Shown piece after piece: positions 17,601 to 25,666 of a DNA stretch of 64,000 nucleotides. The translations under genes were made by a program, and so were the position numbers. Under the pieces are notes generated by a model, which did not search any database, was not told where the DNA came from, and saw only the letters and a list, made by a program, of their open reading frames with translations. Location of the stretch: positions 1-64,000 of the forward strand of contig JAEYPH010000056.1 in assembly GCA_023410875.1 (NCBI GenBank). Direction: 5' to 3'. Position 1 is the stretch's first letter, and every line of letters begins with the position of its first letter. The stretch comes from Bacillota bacterium. GTDB taxonomy: Bacteria > Bacillota > Clostridia > Christensenellales > UMGS416.

Positions 17601-17963
17601 CTGCACAACCTGGCGCTGGGGCGCGAAAGCGACGTCGTGCGCAGCGGCGCCCGCCGCCACACGCCGGACGCGGTGAAGCTGATGACGCTGCACGGCTCCA
17701 AGGGGCTGGAATTCCCGGTGGTGTTCCTGTGCGGCGTGAACGAGGGGATGATTCCTCTGCAAAACTATGCTGGCGCGTGCGACCCCGAGGAGGAGCGGCG
17801 GCTGTTCTATGTGGGCATGACCCGGGCGCAGGACGAACTGGTTCTCTTGACCTCTCCCACTCCGTCGCCGTTTTTGGCCGATCTGCCGGAGGAGCTCCTG
17901 GCAAGAGGAAACACCTATGCTCGAAGGCAAGAACCAGCATTTGAGCAGTTTAGCTTTATATAA
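14679..17963 (+). CDS. EndoQ-like PHP nuclease fused to a UvrD/PcrA-type helicase
   Basis: A 1094-residue fusion. Residues 1 to about 400 match the PHP-domain endonuclease Q family, which nicks DNA 5' of deaminated bases: DFHIHS (His7, His9), GTGDFTHPAW, AEISSIYKKNGRVRKVHNL, HIWTPHFSLFG, SNSDAHSPANL, and a Cys cluster including CKVCQK and CPVCGG (about 268-295). A charged linker follows (about 430-465). The remainder is a superfamily 1 helicase: LNREQWEAV, AGPGTGKTKT (about 488-497), TFTNKAAAEMR, VDEFQD (about 664), GDPDQSIYGFRG, LMTLHGSKGLEF and YVGMTRAQDEL (about 1041). A natural role is lesion nicking plus strand displacement in repair of hypoxanthine or uracil. The start follows AGGTG. 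Confidence 0.9.
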   Translation: MFIADFHIHSKYSRATSKDCVPKVLDLWARRKGLGLIGTGDFTHPAWRQELQEKLTPAEDGLYMLKRELRQPGDVAGPGLEPRFILSAEISSIYKKNGRVRKVHNLILLPSLEAAEALSHRLEAIGNLHSDGRPILGLDSRDLLEISLGVCPEVLFIPAHIWTPHFSLFGAYSGFDTIEECFEDLTGHIHALETGLSSDPPMNWRLSALDRFVLVSNSDAHSPANLAREANVFDTELSYGHVAQALSAPGSGAFRGTLEFFPEEGKYHCDGHRACKVCQKPAETLATGGVCPVCGGRITVGVLHRVEALADRPEGHVPSAARQYESLVPLQEAIAASMGMTTASARVREKYDDMLRRLGPELFILREAAAEDIQREAGPLIAEGIRRLRLGKVGIQPGYDGEYGKISILDKAEITRLSGQVSFLGEAQGAGSAAPKGTRKRKESGPPASTAADRQRGAPEAAEAEALPYGLNREQWEAVCAQEPAVAVIAGPGTGKTKTLVSRIAHLVQQGVPGEHITAVTFTNKAAAEMRARLDQQFGDSHIVQEMSIGTFHSICLKLLAGPEGKTAVTIIDEPEALSLIKEILGDLGLKDAPRDVLRGISLIKNGAAAPEESADVPSGVYDLYRQRLAQYGVVDYDDILLNVLTRLDGEPDGVPAAFTHLLVDEFQDINAIQYLLIRRWSAGSAGLFVIGDPDQSIYGFRGSNAHCFARFFEDYPQARRVALAHNYRSTPQIVGCAKPVVQAQHEGQAFPLEARRDSGAMVRLLEAGDAFSEAVFVAKEINRMVGGIDMLAAQASPASKERQTPQGNMRGFSDIAVLYRTNRQAEALEQCLATEGIPYAVAGREETLNDLQVRRALAFFRLLLNPADPVSLRICLREAGVPKDAMQGVMQRWSDAEKSIPALCRVLNGLELPARTDAPQGLAGMLTKYEPLATTEKPDKLLELWLKENAPLENDPVQRLLHTAVLHDDMPSLLHNLALGRESDVVRSGARRHTPDAVKLMTLHGSKGLEFPVVFLCGVNEGMIPLQNYAGACDPEEERRLFYVGMTRAQDELVLLTSPTPSPFLADLPEELLARGNTYARRQEPAFEQFSFI

Positions 17964-17983
17964 AGGCTATCACTCGGATGGGG

Positions 17984-18135
17984 TTTCGCGCCTTCAGGCG
18001 CGCCCTGCGCATCGCCTCGCCGACATCCGGTCGGCGAGTGCGGCAAAGCCGCACAAGGCGACGCTGGGCTGAGCGCCATCCAGGCGCAAAGGCCAAAGGG
18101 CTTTCCGATCGCCCTTTGGAAACCTTCGGCCCCAA
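17984..18135 (+). repeat. Dispersed palindromic repeat, copy 2 (expanded)
   Basis: This gap after the fusion gene is a series of hairpins: CGCGCC/GGCGCG, CTCGCCGAC/GTCGGCGAG, TGCGGC/GCCGCA, and the core CCAAAGGGC/GCCCTTTGG (18093-18119). From the core to 18135 it matches copy 3 with a single difference. It probably serves as a transcription end for both converging operons (helicase fusion and thiD). Confidence 0.75.
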
Positions 18136-18165
18136 ATCTTGGATAGTTGCGACTATGTACAAATA

Positions 18166-18954
18166 CTAGCTAGATTTGATTAAGAAACAGTGATTCAGCG
18201 GACCACTCCCCTGCCCCAAGTCCAAGCCAGCCATCAGCGCCCCGGTCACATACTTCTTGGCGTTCTCCACGCTGGCGGCCACGCTGCGCCCGGCGGCCAG
18301 GTTGCACGCGATGGCCGAGGACAGTGTGCAGCCGGTGCCGTGGGTGTTGGGGTTGTCCACCCTGGGTGAGCGGAACCAGTGCACCCTGCCATTCTCCAAT
18401 AGCAGGTCGTCAGCACGGCCGGCCAAGTGCCCGCCCTTTATGAGCACCGCGCCCTTCACCAGCGCGGCGATGCGCTTAGCCGCCGCCAGCATGCCCTCGG
18501 CATCCTCTATGGCGAAGCCGCACAGCGCCTCCGCCTCAGGGATGTTGGGCGTCAGCACATCCGCCAGTGAGAAGAGCCCCTGGGCCAGCGCGTCCACAGC
18601 GTCGGCGTTGAGCAGCTTGCTGCCGCTGGTGGACACCATGACCGGGTCCACGACGATGTTGGATGCGCAGTATTCCCTGAGTTTCTCCGCAATGACGCGG
18701 ATGATGCCGGCGCTTGCGACCATGCCGATCTTCACGGCGTCGGGGCGAATGTCCCGGAAGACGCAGTCCAGCTGCAGCCCCACGAATTCCGCCGGCGTCT
18801 CCACAACGCCATAGACGCCGGTCGTGTTCTGCGCCGTCAGGGCGGTGATCGCGCTCATGGCGTACATGCCGTGGGCGGTGATCGTCTTGATGTCCGCCTG
18901 TATGCCCGCCCCGCCGGAGCTGTCGGAGCCCGCGATGGTCAATACCTTATACAT
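18166..18954 (-). CDS. thiD: Hydroxymethylpyrimidine/phosphomethylpyrimidine kinase
   Basis: A 262-residue ribokinase-like enzyme that phosphorylates HMP twice to HMP diphosphate. It shows VLTIAGSDSSGGAGIQADIKT at the start, TALTAQNT, DPVMVSTSG, TPNIPEAEALCG, VLIKGGH and the catalytic anion-hole NTHGTGCTLSSAIA. It is the last gene of the thiamine salvage operon and its start overlaps the end of the HAD gene by eight bases. An upstream ATG at 18978 is less likely. Confidence 0.95.
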   Translation of the reverse strand: MYKVLTIAGSDSSGGAGIQADIKTITAHGMYAMSAITALTAQNTTGVYGVVETPAEFVGLQLDCVFRDIRPDAVKIGMVASAGIIRVIAEKLREYCASNIVVDPVMVSTSGSKLLNADAVDALAQGLFSLADVLTPNIPEAEALCGFAIEDAEGMLAAAKRIAALVKGAVLIKGGHLAGRADDLLLENGRVHWFRSPRVDNPNTHGTGCTLSSAIACNLAAGRSVAASVENAKKYVTGALMAGLDLGQGSGPLNHCFLIKSS

Positions 18955-19600
18955 CCTTTTCCCACTCCCATTCCTCAAACGACTCGATGTAGCGGTCCGC
19001 CAGCCGGGTCAGCGCCTCGCGGTCCCCGGCGGAGGAAGCGTCGAACACGCCGACGACCGGGAAGCCCGCCGCCTTGGCCGTTCGGGCTGCGTGCAGCGCG
19101 TCCTCAAACACGACGGTCTGGGCCTTGGCCGTGCCCAGCCGCTCCAGTGCCGCCAGATAGATGGCCGGAGATTCCTTGCCGCAGCCCACGTCAGCGCAGC
19201 ATAGTATAAAGTCGAAGAATTCTGCTGCCCCCAGCCGTTCCAGCGCCGCACCGGCGGCGGCTTTGTCCGTAGCCGTGGCGACGCACATCCGCACTCCGGC
19301 GCTCCGGAGCCTGCACAGGAACGGCAGCACGTAACCCTTGAGCGAGACCCGCTCCCGATACTGCCGGGCCAGCAGTTCGCCGAACTGGGCCAGGAGCTCC
19401 TCCTGCGTTTCCTCGAAACCAAAGGCCTCTCGGAAGAACGCCGCGGCCTGGGGCAGGCTCATGGTCTTGAGCGTCTCGGTCAAGCCTGGCGGCGCGCCGA
19501 TGCCGCGGGATTCCAGATAAAGCGCGCCGAACCGCTGCCATACGGGCATGCTGTCCAGCAGCGTGCCGTCCAGATCGAAGATCGCGCCGGCCATCCTCAT
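18947..19600 (-). CDS. HAD-family phosphatase in the thiamine operon
   Basis: A 217-residue haloacid dehalogenase-type hydrolase of the beta-phosphoglucomutase/phosphatase subgroup: catalytic FDLDGTLLDSM (nucleophile Asp and general acid Asp), a helical cap, MCVATATDK (motif II Thr), CGKESPAIYLAALERLG (motif III Lys) and VVFEDALHAARTAKAAG (motif IV). Its ATG overlaps the thiE stop by four bases (ATGA) and its end overlaps thiD, so it is embedded in the salvage operon. Plausible roles are thiamine monophosphate phosphatase or clean-up of damaged pathway phosphates; the substrate is not shown by sequence. The long N-terminal frame extension is thiE read out of frame. Confidence 0.85.
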   Translation of the reverse strand: MRMAGAIFDLDGTLLDSMPVWQRFGALYLESRGIGAPPGLTETLKTMSLPQAAAFFREAFGFEETQEELLAQFGELLARQYRERVSLKGYVLPFLCRLRSAGVRMCVATATDKAAAGAALERLGAAEFFDFILCCADVGCGKESPAIYLAALERLGTAKAQTVVFEDALHAARTAKAAGFPVVGVFDASSAGDREALTRLADRYIESFEEWEWEKDV

Positions 19601-20238
19601 GCGAAGGCCGCCTTGCCGCACAGGTCCCGCAACGCCTTGGCGGCCCCGGTGATACCCGGCCGGGCGAACAGCGCCGAGATCACGGCGATGCCCGCGATGC
19701 CGCTGCCTGTGAGCCCCAGCACGTTGTGCTCCGAGATGCCGCCGATGGCCACGACAGGGATCGTCACGCTGGCGCAGATCTCCTTGAGCACTTCCAGCGA
19801 GACGTCTTCGGCGTCCGGCTTGCTGCCGGTCGGGAAAACCGCCCCCACACCCAGATAATCGGCGCCTTCCCGCTGGGCCCGCACCGCCTGCTCCACGGTT
19901 TGGGCGGACACGCCCAGGATGCGGCCCTCGCCCAGCAGCGCGCGGGCCTCGGCCACGTCCCGATCCTCCTGGCCCACATGGGCGCCGTCGGCCCCAACGG
20001 CCAGAGCGACCTCGATGTCGTCGTTGATCACGAAGGGCACGCCCCACCGATCCGTGACCCGCTTGATCTGTCTGGCTTGCGCGACAAATTCGTCAAAGGG
20101 CAAATCCTTCTCCCGCAGTTGCACAAAAGTGACGCCGCCGCGCAGGGCGTCCTCCACCTGGTCGACCAGCGTGCGGCCGCCCAGCCACGCGCGGTCGGTC
20201 ACCGCGTACAGCAACAAGGCCTTCCTATCGAATTTCAA
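19597..20238 (-). CDS. thiE: Thiamine phosphate synthase
   Basis: A 213-residue TIM-barrel enzyme that joins HMP diphosphate and thiazole phosphate to thiamine monophosphate. It shows LYAVTDRAWL, GVTFVQLREKDLP, VPFVINDDIEVALAVGADGAHVGQED, LGVSAQTVEQA, YLGVGAVFPTGSKPDA and VVAIGGISEHNV. It overlaps thiM by 14 bases at its start and the HAD gene by four bases at its end. Confidence 0.96.
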   Translation of the reverse strand: MKFDRKALLLYAVTDRAWLGGRTLVDQVEDALRGGVTFVQLREKDLPFDEFVAQARQIKRVTDRWGVPFVINDDIEVALAVGADGAHVGQEDRDVAEARALLGEGRILGVSAQTVEQAVRAQREGADYLGVGAVFPTGSKPDAEDVSLEVLKEICASVTIPVVAIGGISEHNVLGLTGSGIAGIAVISALFARPGITGAAKALRDLCGKAAFA

Positions 20239-21049
20239 CCTTTGCCCCTCCGGCCAGCGTGGCCCCGTCCAGCTTGCTCATGCAGTCGATGATCAGCGTG
20301 CGGTAGGTCGCGGTGCCGCCATCCACCTGCTGCAGCCTGCGCTGGGCCAGTTCCCCGCACAGGCCCATGGCGGCCACCGCCGCCGCCGTGGCCTCCAGCA
20401 GGTGGTCGGGGTTGGCGGCGCAGAACGCGCCGATGAGCACCGACAGCATGCAGCCCGTGCCGGTGACCCTGGACATCAGCGCCGTGCCGTTGCGGATCAC
20501 ATAAGCCTTGCTGCCGTCGGCCACAATGTCGATGGCGCCGGTGATGGCCACGACAGCGCCGGTCTGCCGGCTGAAACCCTGGGCGAAGACCACGGCTTGG
20601 TCCAGGTTGTCCTCGGTCACGCGGTCGGCGGCGGCGGCGTCCACGCCCTGGGTGCTGCCGCCGGCATTGGCCACGGCTTTCACTTCCGAGATGTTGCCGC
20701 GCAATACGCAGGGCCGCACATCCTGCATAATCTGCAGCGCTGTGCCCGTGCGCAGCGCGGAAGCGCCGGCGCCCACCGGGTCCAGCACCGCGGGGTGCGC
20801 AAGGTCCGCGGCCTTCCTGCCTGCCAGCAGCATGGATTCGATCGTGCGCGCGTTGAGCGTACCGATGTTGAGCACCAGCGCGGCGCAGATGGCCGTGATC
20901 TCTTCCACTTCTGCCGCGTCGTCGGCCATGATCGGCGAAGCGCCGCAGGCCAGCAGGATGTTGGCGCAGTCGTTCACCGTGACATAGTTCGTGATGGCGT
21001 GCACCAGCGGCGCTTTGGTGCGGACGTTGCTCAGGATTTCTTCAAACAC
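20225..21049 (-). CDS. thiM: Hydroxyethylthiazole kinase
   Basis: A 274-residue kinase that salvages the thiazole alcohol by phosphorylation. It shows PLVHAITNYVTVNDCANILLA, ASPIMADDAAEV, LDPVGAGAS, LRGNISEV, VVAITGAIDIV and the catalytic-site VTGTGCMLS. With no thiazole synthesis gene (thiG) seen here, the pathway depends on recovered thiazole. It overlaps cytX by 19 bases. Confidence 0.96.
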   Translation of the reverse strand: MFEEILSNVRTKAPLVHAITNYVTVNDCANILLACGASPIMADDAAEVEEITAICAALVLNIGTLNARTIESMLLAGRKAADLAHPAVLDPVGAGASALRTGTALQIMQDVRPCVLRGNISEVKAVANAGGSTQGVDAAAADRVTEDNLDQAVVFAQGFSRQTGAVVAITGAIDIVADGSKAYVIRNGTALMSRVTGTGCMLSVLIGAFCAANPDHLLEATAAAVAAMGLCGELAQRRLQQVDGGTATYRTLIIDCMSKLDGATLAGGAKVEIR

Positions 21050-22218
21050 AGTTTTCTACCTCTTTCCACGAGAATGCAAAGCAAGGATGTCAGCGCCATG
21101 ACCGGCAGTGTGATGCCCAGAAAGGTCTCCACCGGCAGCAGCAGGCGATAGGCGGCAAAGCCGAGCGCCCACAGGACCAGGTTGGGCACGCAGAACGCCC
21201 GACCGGAGTGATCCTTCTTCAGAATGAAGACGTCGGTGATCAGGATGGCGGCCATGGGCGCGAACACCGAGCCGATCAGGTACAGGAAGTCCTCATACCG
21301 TTCCACCGGCGCAAACACCGCCAGCCCCACGCCCGCCACGCCCACGGCGGCGGCCACCCATTTTTCGCTGACCCTGCCCGCGATGCTCTGGAAGCTCACG
21401 CCCGCCGAGTAGGCATCCAGAAAGGTCGTCGTGACCGTGGACAGCAGCACGATCAGCATGCCGGCCACACCCAGCCCGGCTGCGGCCATCACGGCGGCGA
21501 TGTCGGGGTTGCCGATGAAGAGGGCCGCGCCCAGGCCAATGATGTACATCCACGAGCTGCCGACGAAGTAAAAGAGCGTGCTGACCAGCGTGGCCGCCCG
21601 GGGCTTTTGGGCCTGCCGGGTGTAGTCGGCGATGAGCGGCAGCCAGGAAAGCGGCATCGCGGCGGAAAGCTCCACCGCCCCGCCGAAGCTCATGGCCCCT
21701 TCGGCAACGGCGGCAGGCGCGCCCCGGAACACGACGACGCTCAAGACCACCGTCAGCGCCAACAGACCGCCGACCGCGACGATGTTGAGCTTGCCCAGGT
21801 TCTTGATACCCACGGCAATCCACACGAGGATCAGCGCGCCGATGACGGCGCTCCACAACCCCTGCCCGCCCCAGATGCCGTCGCCGACGATCACGCCCAT
21901 GGCCTTGGCCCCGCCGGCGATCATCACCGCCGTCCAGCCGACCAGCTGCAGCACGTTGAGCAGCGAGAACAGCATGGCGCCCTTGCCACCGAAGGAAAGC
22001 CGCACGGATTCCATGGCCGTGATGCCCCTCTTGGCGCCGATGATGCCGGCCAGATAGAGCAGCGCGCAGCCGATGGCATGCCCCAGCAGTATGGCCGCCG
22101 CGCCTCGGGCCAGGCCCAGCGGCGCGATCAGCGTGCCCGCCATGATCTCCGCGATAGAGACCGCCGCGCCGAACCACAGCAGCCCGTTGTCCAAAATCGA
22201 TGTCTTGCCCTTCTCCAT
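21031..22218 (-). CDS. cytX: Putative hydroxymethylpyrimidine transporter CytX (NCS1 family)
   Basis: A 395-residue membrane protein with about 12 hydrophobic segments, related to cytosine/purine permeases. The start LDNGLLWFGAAVSIAEIMAGTLIAPLG is typical of CytX, the HMP transporter predicted from its regular link to TPP riboswitches. It is the first gene behind the riboswitch and terminator, with AAGGA nine bases before the ATG. It would import the pyrimidine half of thiamine. Confidence 0.9.
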   Translation of the reverse strand: MEKGKTSILDNGLLWFGAAVSIAEIMAGTLIAPLGLARGAAAILLGHAIGCALLYLAGIIGAKRGITAMESVRLSFGGKGAMLFSLLNVLQLVGWTAVMIAGGAKAMGVIVGDGIWGGQGLWSAVIGALILVWIAVGIKNLGKLNIVAVGGLLALTVVLSVVVFRGAPAAVAEGAMSFGGAVELSAAMPLSWLPLIADYTRQAQKPRAATLVSTLFYFVGSSWMYIIGLGAALFIGNPDIAAVMAAAGLGVAGMLIVLLSTVTTTFLDAYSAGVSFQSIAGRVSEKWVAAAVGVAGVGLAVFAPVERYEDFLYLIGSVFAPMAAILITDVFILKKDHSGRAFCVPNLVLWALGFAAYRLLLPVETFLGITLPVMALTSLLCILVERGRKLCLKKS

Positions 22219-22242
22219 GGGATACCGTCCTTATAAAAGAAT

Positions 22243-22272
22243 GGTGGGATATGCCGCGCGGCATATCCCACC
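22243..22272 (-). terminator. Riboswitch-controlled terminator
   Basis: A perfect 30-base palindrome (GGTGGGATATGCC and its complement) followed on the minus strand by ATTCTTTTAT. It lies between the TPP aptamer and the cytX start, so it is the expression platform: TPP binding should favour this terminator. Confidence 0.9.
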
Positions 22273-22297
22273 AAATTACATCAATTCAATGAATATA

Positions 22298-22380
22298 TCC
22301 CTACGTTGGCATTACCCAAATCAGGTTGTACGGGTCGGAGTTGAAGGACTCCCTCTCAGCCTGCTGCACAAGCTCCCCTT
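22298..22380 (-). promoter_or_regulatory. TPP riboswitch (THI element)
   Basis: On the minus strand the aptamer contains the conserved blocks GGGGAGC near the 5' end, CTGAGAGG, GACCC, ACCTGATTTGGGTAATGCC and ACGTAGGGA. These are the standard TPP-binding core. It controls the cytX-thiM-thiE-HAD-thiD operon. Confidence 0.97.
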
Positions 22381-22396
22381 TTATTCTGTTCGCTGC

Positions 22397-22425
22397 ATTT
22401 TAACACGGCGCTGGGCGTTGGTCAA
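22397..22425 (-). promoter_or_regulatory. Promoter of the thiamine salvage operon
   Basis: TTGACC (22420-22425), 17 bases, TAAAAT (22397-22402) on the minus strand, just upstream of the TPP aptamer. Confidence 0.75.
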
Positions 22426-22434
22426 CACCGGCCG

Positions 22435-23370
22435 TTACTGCTGCAAGTGCTTGTCCAGCGCCTTTTGATAGGGGGCATCCTGCGTATATTGGGTCACGTC
22501 GTCGGGGTACCCCGGCAGGCGGTGCATCTTACCGAATATCATCGTGGAAAGGCCTTTGCCGTCGCTCAGATAAATCGACACGTTCCGCTCGGTCCCTTTT
22601 TCATATTTGTCGGGCTGCATGTGGATGATGTAGGAGATCTCGACATCCTCGGTCTTGTCATCGGCGTGCTCCAGCGTCTCGCCCTGTTTGCCGGTTGCCT
22701 TGGCGTTCAGATAAGCCTGCGTGGCGACGACGATGAAGCTGCCCTTGTCCACGGGCACATCGATTTTTGGCGACAGCGTGGCTCCATCCAGCATGGGCAG
22801 GGCGTAGGAGTCCCGCTCCCAGTCCTCGCGGGTGTTCAGGCTGAAGACAAGATTGTCGCAAATCCCCTCACCGCCGGCGTTGAAGCTCATGTCCACGGGC
22901 ACGTCCTTGAGGAAGTCCTGCAGATAGTCCCCGGCGTCCAGCTTCATGCCCATCCAGAAGAAGCCGCTGTAGGCACCGGCTGACGAGCGGTTGTCGTTGG
23001 CATCGATCTTATCCAGATAGAACTCGCATTCATAGTCCACCCAGTACCCTTCGGCGATCTCCTGCCGCCACTGGCCGGTGGCCTCTATGACATAGATGCT
23101 CGGGTCATACAGGCGGTCGTTCTTCCCCTGGTCAGATGTCGCGTCCGCCAGCTGCTCCCCTGGCGCTTCGCCCGGTACACCCCCCTGCGTTCCGCCCTGA
23201 GCGCCTGGCGTCGTCGCCTCGGCAGACGGGCTGGGTGTGGCGCTGAGGCTGGGCGATGGCGACACCGTGGGCTGGGCGGGCTGCTGCGCGCAGGCCGCCA
23301 GAGCCGTACAGCATACCGCCAATACCAACACAACACAAAATATCCGTCTCAATGTCATCATCCTTTCCAT
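22435..23370 (-). CDS. Uncharacterised lipoprotein
   Basis: A 311-residue secreted lipoprotein. The signal peptide ends in the lipobox LAAC, with Cys near residue 26. A Ser/Pro/Thr then Gly-rich linker follows (PSPSLSATPSPSAEAT, then GAQGGTQGGVPGEAPGEQ). The remaining ~230 residues form an unrecognised domain with several acidic and aromatic strands (YWVDYECEFYLDKIDAND, SYIIHMQPDKYEKG). I do not recognise a family. It is the last gene of the minus-strand sugar-uptake locus but may be separately transcribed. ATG codons at 23370, 23361 and 23358 are all possible starts. Confidence 0.7.
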   Translation of the reverse strand: MERMMTLRRIFCVVLVLAVCCTALAACAQQPAQPTVSPSPSLSATPSPSAEATTPGAQGGTQGGVPGEAPGEQLADATSDQGKNDRLYDPSIYVIEATGQWRQEIAEGYWVDYECEFYLDKIDANDNRSSAGAYSGFFWMGMKLDAGDYLQDFLKDVPVDMSFNAGGEGICDNLVFSLNTREDWERDSYALPMLDGATLSPKIDVPVDKGSFIVVATQAYLNAKATGKQGETLEHADDKTEDVEISYIIHMQPDKYEKGTERNVSIYLSDGKGLSTMIFGKMHRLPGYPDDVTQYTQDAPYQKALDKHLQQ

Positions 23371-23504
23371 AAAGATGCCCCCGGCCACGGCAAAAAGAAT
23401 CGGCCGTGCGGGCATTCTGTATGCTACAAAAGGAAGCGCAAAGAGAATAGCGATCAGCGGTGAACTTTAGTTAAAATAATGCTCCAAAATAATAAGCATG
23501 GCAA

Positions 23505-24284
23505 TCAAAGCGTTTTTCTGTACTGGGTTGGCGTCATGCCAACCTTCTCCTTGAACACCTTGGCCAGGTTGCCGCTGTATTCCACGCCGCAGGCAGCGAA
23601 TGCTTGGGTCACGGAGAGATTTGTGTCCCGCAGCGCGTCCTTGAGCTTTCTGATCTTGATATCCTGATAATAGCCGTACGGCGTTGTGCCGGTTTCCTTT
23701 TTGAACATGCGCGCAAAGTGATACCGGCTCATGTTGACGGCACGAGCGATTTTATCCATGTCGAATTCTTCCAGCCAATGGCTCTCCATGTATTCCCTGG
23801 CCACCGCGACATCGGGTTTGCCGGCATACACTCTGTTGGTTATGAACATGCTGACGACATGTGTCATTCTCTTGTTTTCGTCAAAGATGGGAAAGTTCAA
23901 AATGTCCACATACATGGATTTGATGGCGTAATCGGGGCTTCTCGTTTGATACCATTTCCAGAAGTCCTCCAGCGGAACCCTGACATCCGGCACCAATACG
24001 ATCTCGCCATGGAAGGCCCGCCGCACATAATCGCGCAAACCGTACTGTTCGTTGACCAAAGGGTCCTCCAGCAAATTGTACTTCCCTACGATCTGCGACG
24101 CATCGGAGATGTTCCACATTTCCAGCACCGCACGGCTCACAAAAACAGCCTTGCCGTCGGGCGTGAAAATCTGGATGGGAATGGGAAACAACTCCGCCAC
24201 CTGGAAAAGCTGCTGCTCATCGCCGAAGACGGATTGAAACGAAGTCAATATCGGATTGTTTTCGCCATAAATGAACTTATCCAA
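23505..24284 (-). CDS. AraC-family regulator with N-terminal PAS-like domain
   Basis: About 259 residues. Residues 25-130 look like a PAS-type sensor (FQVAELFPIPIQIFTPDGKAVFVSRAVLEMW). The C-terminal ~100 residues are an AraC double helix-turn-helix (FDMDKIARAVNMSRYHFARMFKKETGTTPYGYYQDIKIRKLK, then AFAACGVEYSGNLAKVFKEKVGMTPTQYRK). It lies 43 bases behind the UroD-family gene of the sugar-uptake cluster and is the obvious candidate regulator. I prefer a TTG start at 24284 because GGAGAGGGGG lies upstream; the ATG at 24317 has no binding site. Confidence 0.85.
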   Translation of the reverse strand: MDKFIYGENNPILTSFQSVFGDEQQLFQVAELFPIPIQIFTPDGKAVFVSRAVLEMWNISDASQIVGKYNLLEDPLVNEQYGLRDYVRRAFHGEIVLVPDVRVPLEDFWKWYQTRSPDYAIKSMYVDILNFPIFDENKRMTHVVSMFITNRVYAGKPDVAVAREYMESHWLEEFDMDKIARAVNMSRYHFARMFKKETGTTPYGYYQDIKIRKLKDALRDTNLSVTQAFAACGVEYSGNLAKVFKEKVGMTPTQYRKTL

Positions 24285-24327
24285 GCCGCATCCCCCTCTC
24301 CTTTGCGACTGCGGCATACAGGATGCA

Positions 24328-25577
24328 TCATGCGCGTTGGGTCAATTCCCGGGTGATGCGCACCGCTTCCTTGACCTTGCCGGGGTTGCCGGACAGCGTG
24401 TAGATGTCACGGAAGATGTATTCCGTCTTGCACCCCTTGGTCAAGTCTGCTGTTTTCTGTATGTGGGCGCGGAAGGCGTCGGCGTCGAAGGCCGGGTGCA
24501 CGCCGATGAAATTCGGAGAGGGTTTCCGTGAATAGATCGTGCGGCTGCCGGCCAGCCGCTGGGCCATGAATTCCTCGTCGCACCAGGCTGAGATGGACAC
24601 CTTGCGCAGGTTGGGTAGATGGGCCAGGCAATCGTCCCATATGGCGTTCACGGGCTCGCAGCAGCCGTAATAGAGCAGGCCGAACTGCGCGGCCAGTTCA
24701 GCGTAATAGGGGAAGATCAGCTCCCGGTACATACGCGGGGATATGCCCACGCTCTCCTGGGAATTCAGGTGCCCCCACAAGTCCACGCTGCGCACGGGGC
24801 CGGAGATGGGCTCAGCCAGCGGGCCGTCGTGGAAGCAATAGCTGCCGCTGCCCATGTAGTCGTTGCCGTTGTTGAGCAGCAGCAACCCGCTCTCCTGCTG
24901 CCAGCGCAGGAAGCGCAGCAGCTCGTCGGTGATGAAGCGCATCAGCCGGTGGAACTCCTCGGGTTCATCCATCATCGCGCACAGCATGTTCTCCATGCCC
25001 ATCAGGTTCACCAGGTGCTGCGTGATGCCGAAGCACCAATGGTTGATGTGGTTCTTGCCCGCACGGGCAGGATGTCGCCGACGGTCTCGTTCACGGCGCC
25101 GGCGAACCCGTCGGTATGTTCCGCATCATATCGGAAAACCGAAGGGCCCAGCTTGTGGAAATCCCTGCCGATCTGCTCGATCAGCGGGTCTACATGGAAC
25201 CCGAGGCCTTCGCTGGCTACGGTCCTCTGAGGCGTGTGGCCGAACCACGTGACGTCGATGCCCAAGCTCACGTCGAAGAAATCCGGAATCACCTTGTCGT
25301 CGTCGATCTGCTCGTGCACGGCGATGTTGTGCGCAAGCTGCCGTTCAATCATGGCCGCCGCGGGGCTTTCGCATTGCGGCGGCGGCAGCAGTTCGCCGAG
25401 AAAGGTGCCTTCCTCCATGACGACCATCGGGCGCTCCCCCTGCAGCCGGTTGTGCAGCTGCCACAGGCGCGTCCGCTCTGCCATCACCGGCAGGTTCGCG
25501 TATTCGCGCTGACGCTTGGCCAGCTCACGCAGATGTTTCTTCTCCGCCGCGCTGATGGTGAAATCCATCCTATGCAT
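24328..25577 (-). pseudogene. UroD-family (cobalamin-type methyltransferase fold) gene, frameshifted
   Basis: Two frames make one ~415-residue protein. The N-terminal frame (from about 25577) runs through ERTRLWQLHNRLQGERPMVV, SLGIDVTWFGHTPQR and VNETVGDILPVRA. The match continues in another frame as KNHINHWCFGITQHL, LVNLMGMENMLCAMMDEPEEF, SYCFHDGPL and YYGCCEPVN, ending at 24328. The switch falls at 25058-25060, in a GGG run where one extra G restores the frame. Relatives are uroporphyrinogen decarboxylase-like proteins, often corrinoid-dependent methyltransferases; in sugar loci their function is unknown. It is either a real knock-out or a one-base assembly error. The start could also be 25568 or 25586. 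Confidence 0.8.
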
Positions 25578-25666
25578 ACCTCGCATTTCCTTAGGAGCAA
25601 CCCCTACCGTATACGCATATGATACGATGCCCAGAGCAAAATGCCAACTGCCATTTCCGGGCGCTC

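Noticed and set aside
19601..20047. A 149-residue N-terminal extension of the HAD protein
   Set aside because: It is thiE read in another frame (Arg/Gly-rich). The ATGA overlap defines the true start at 19600.
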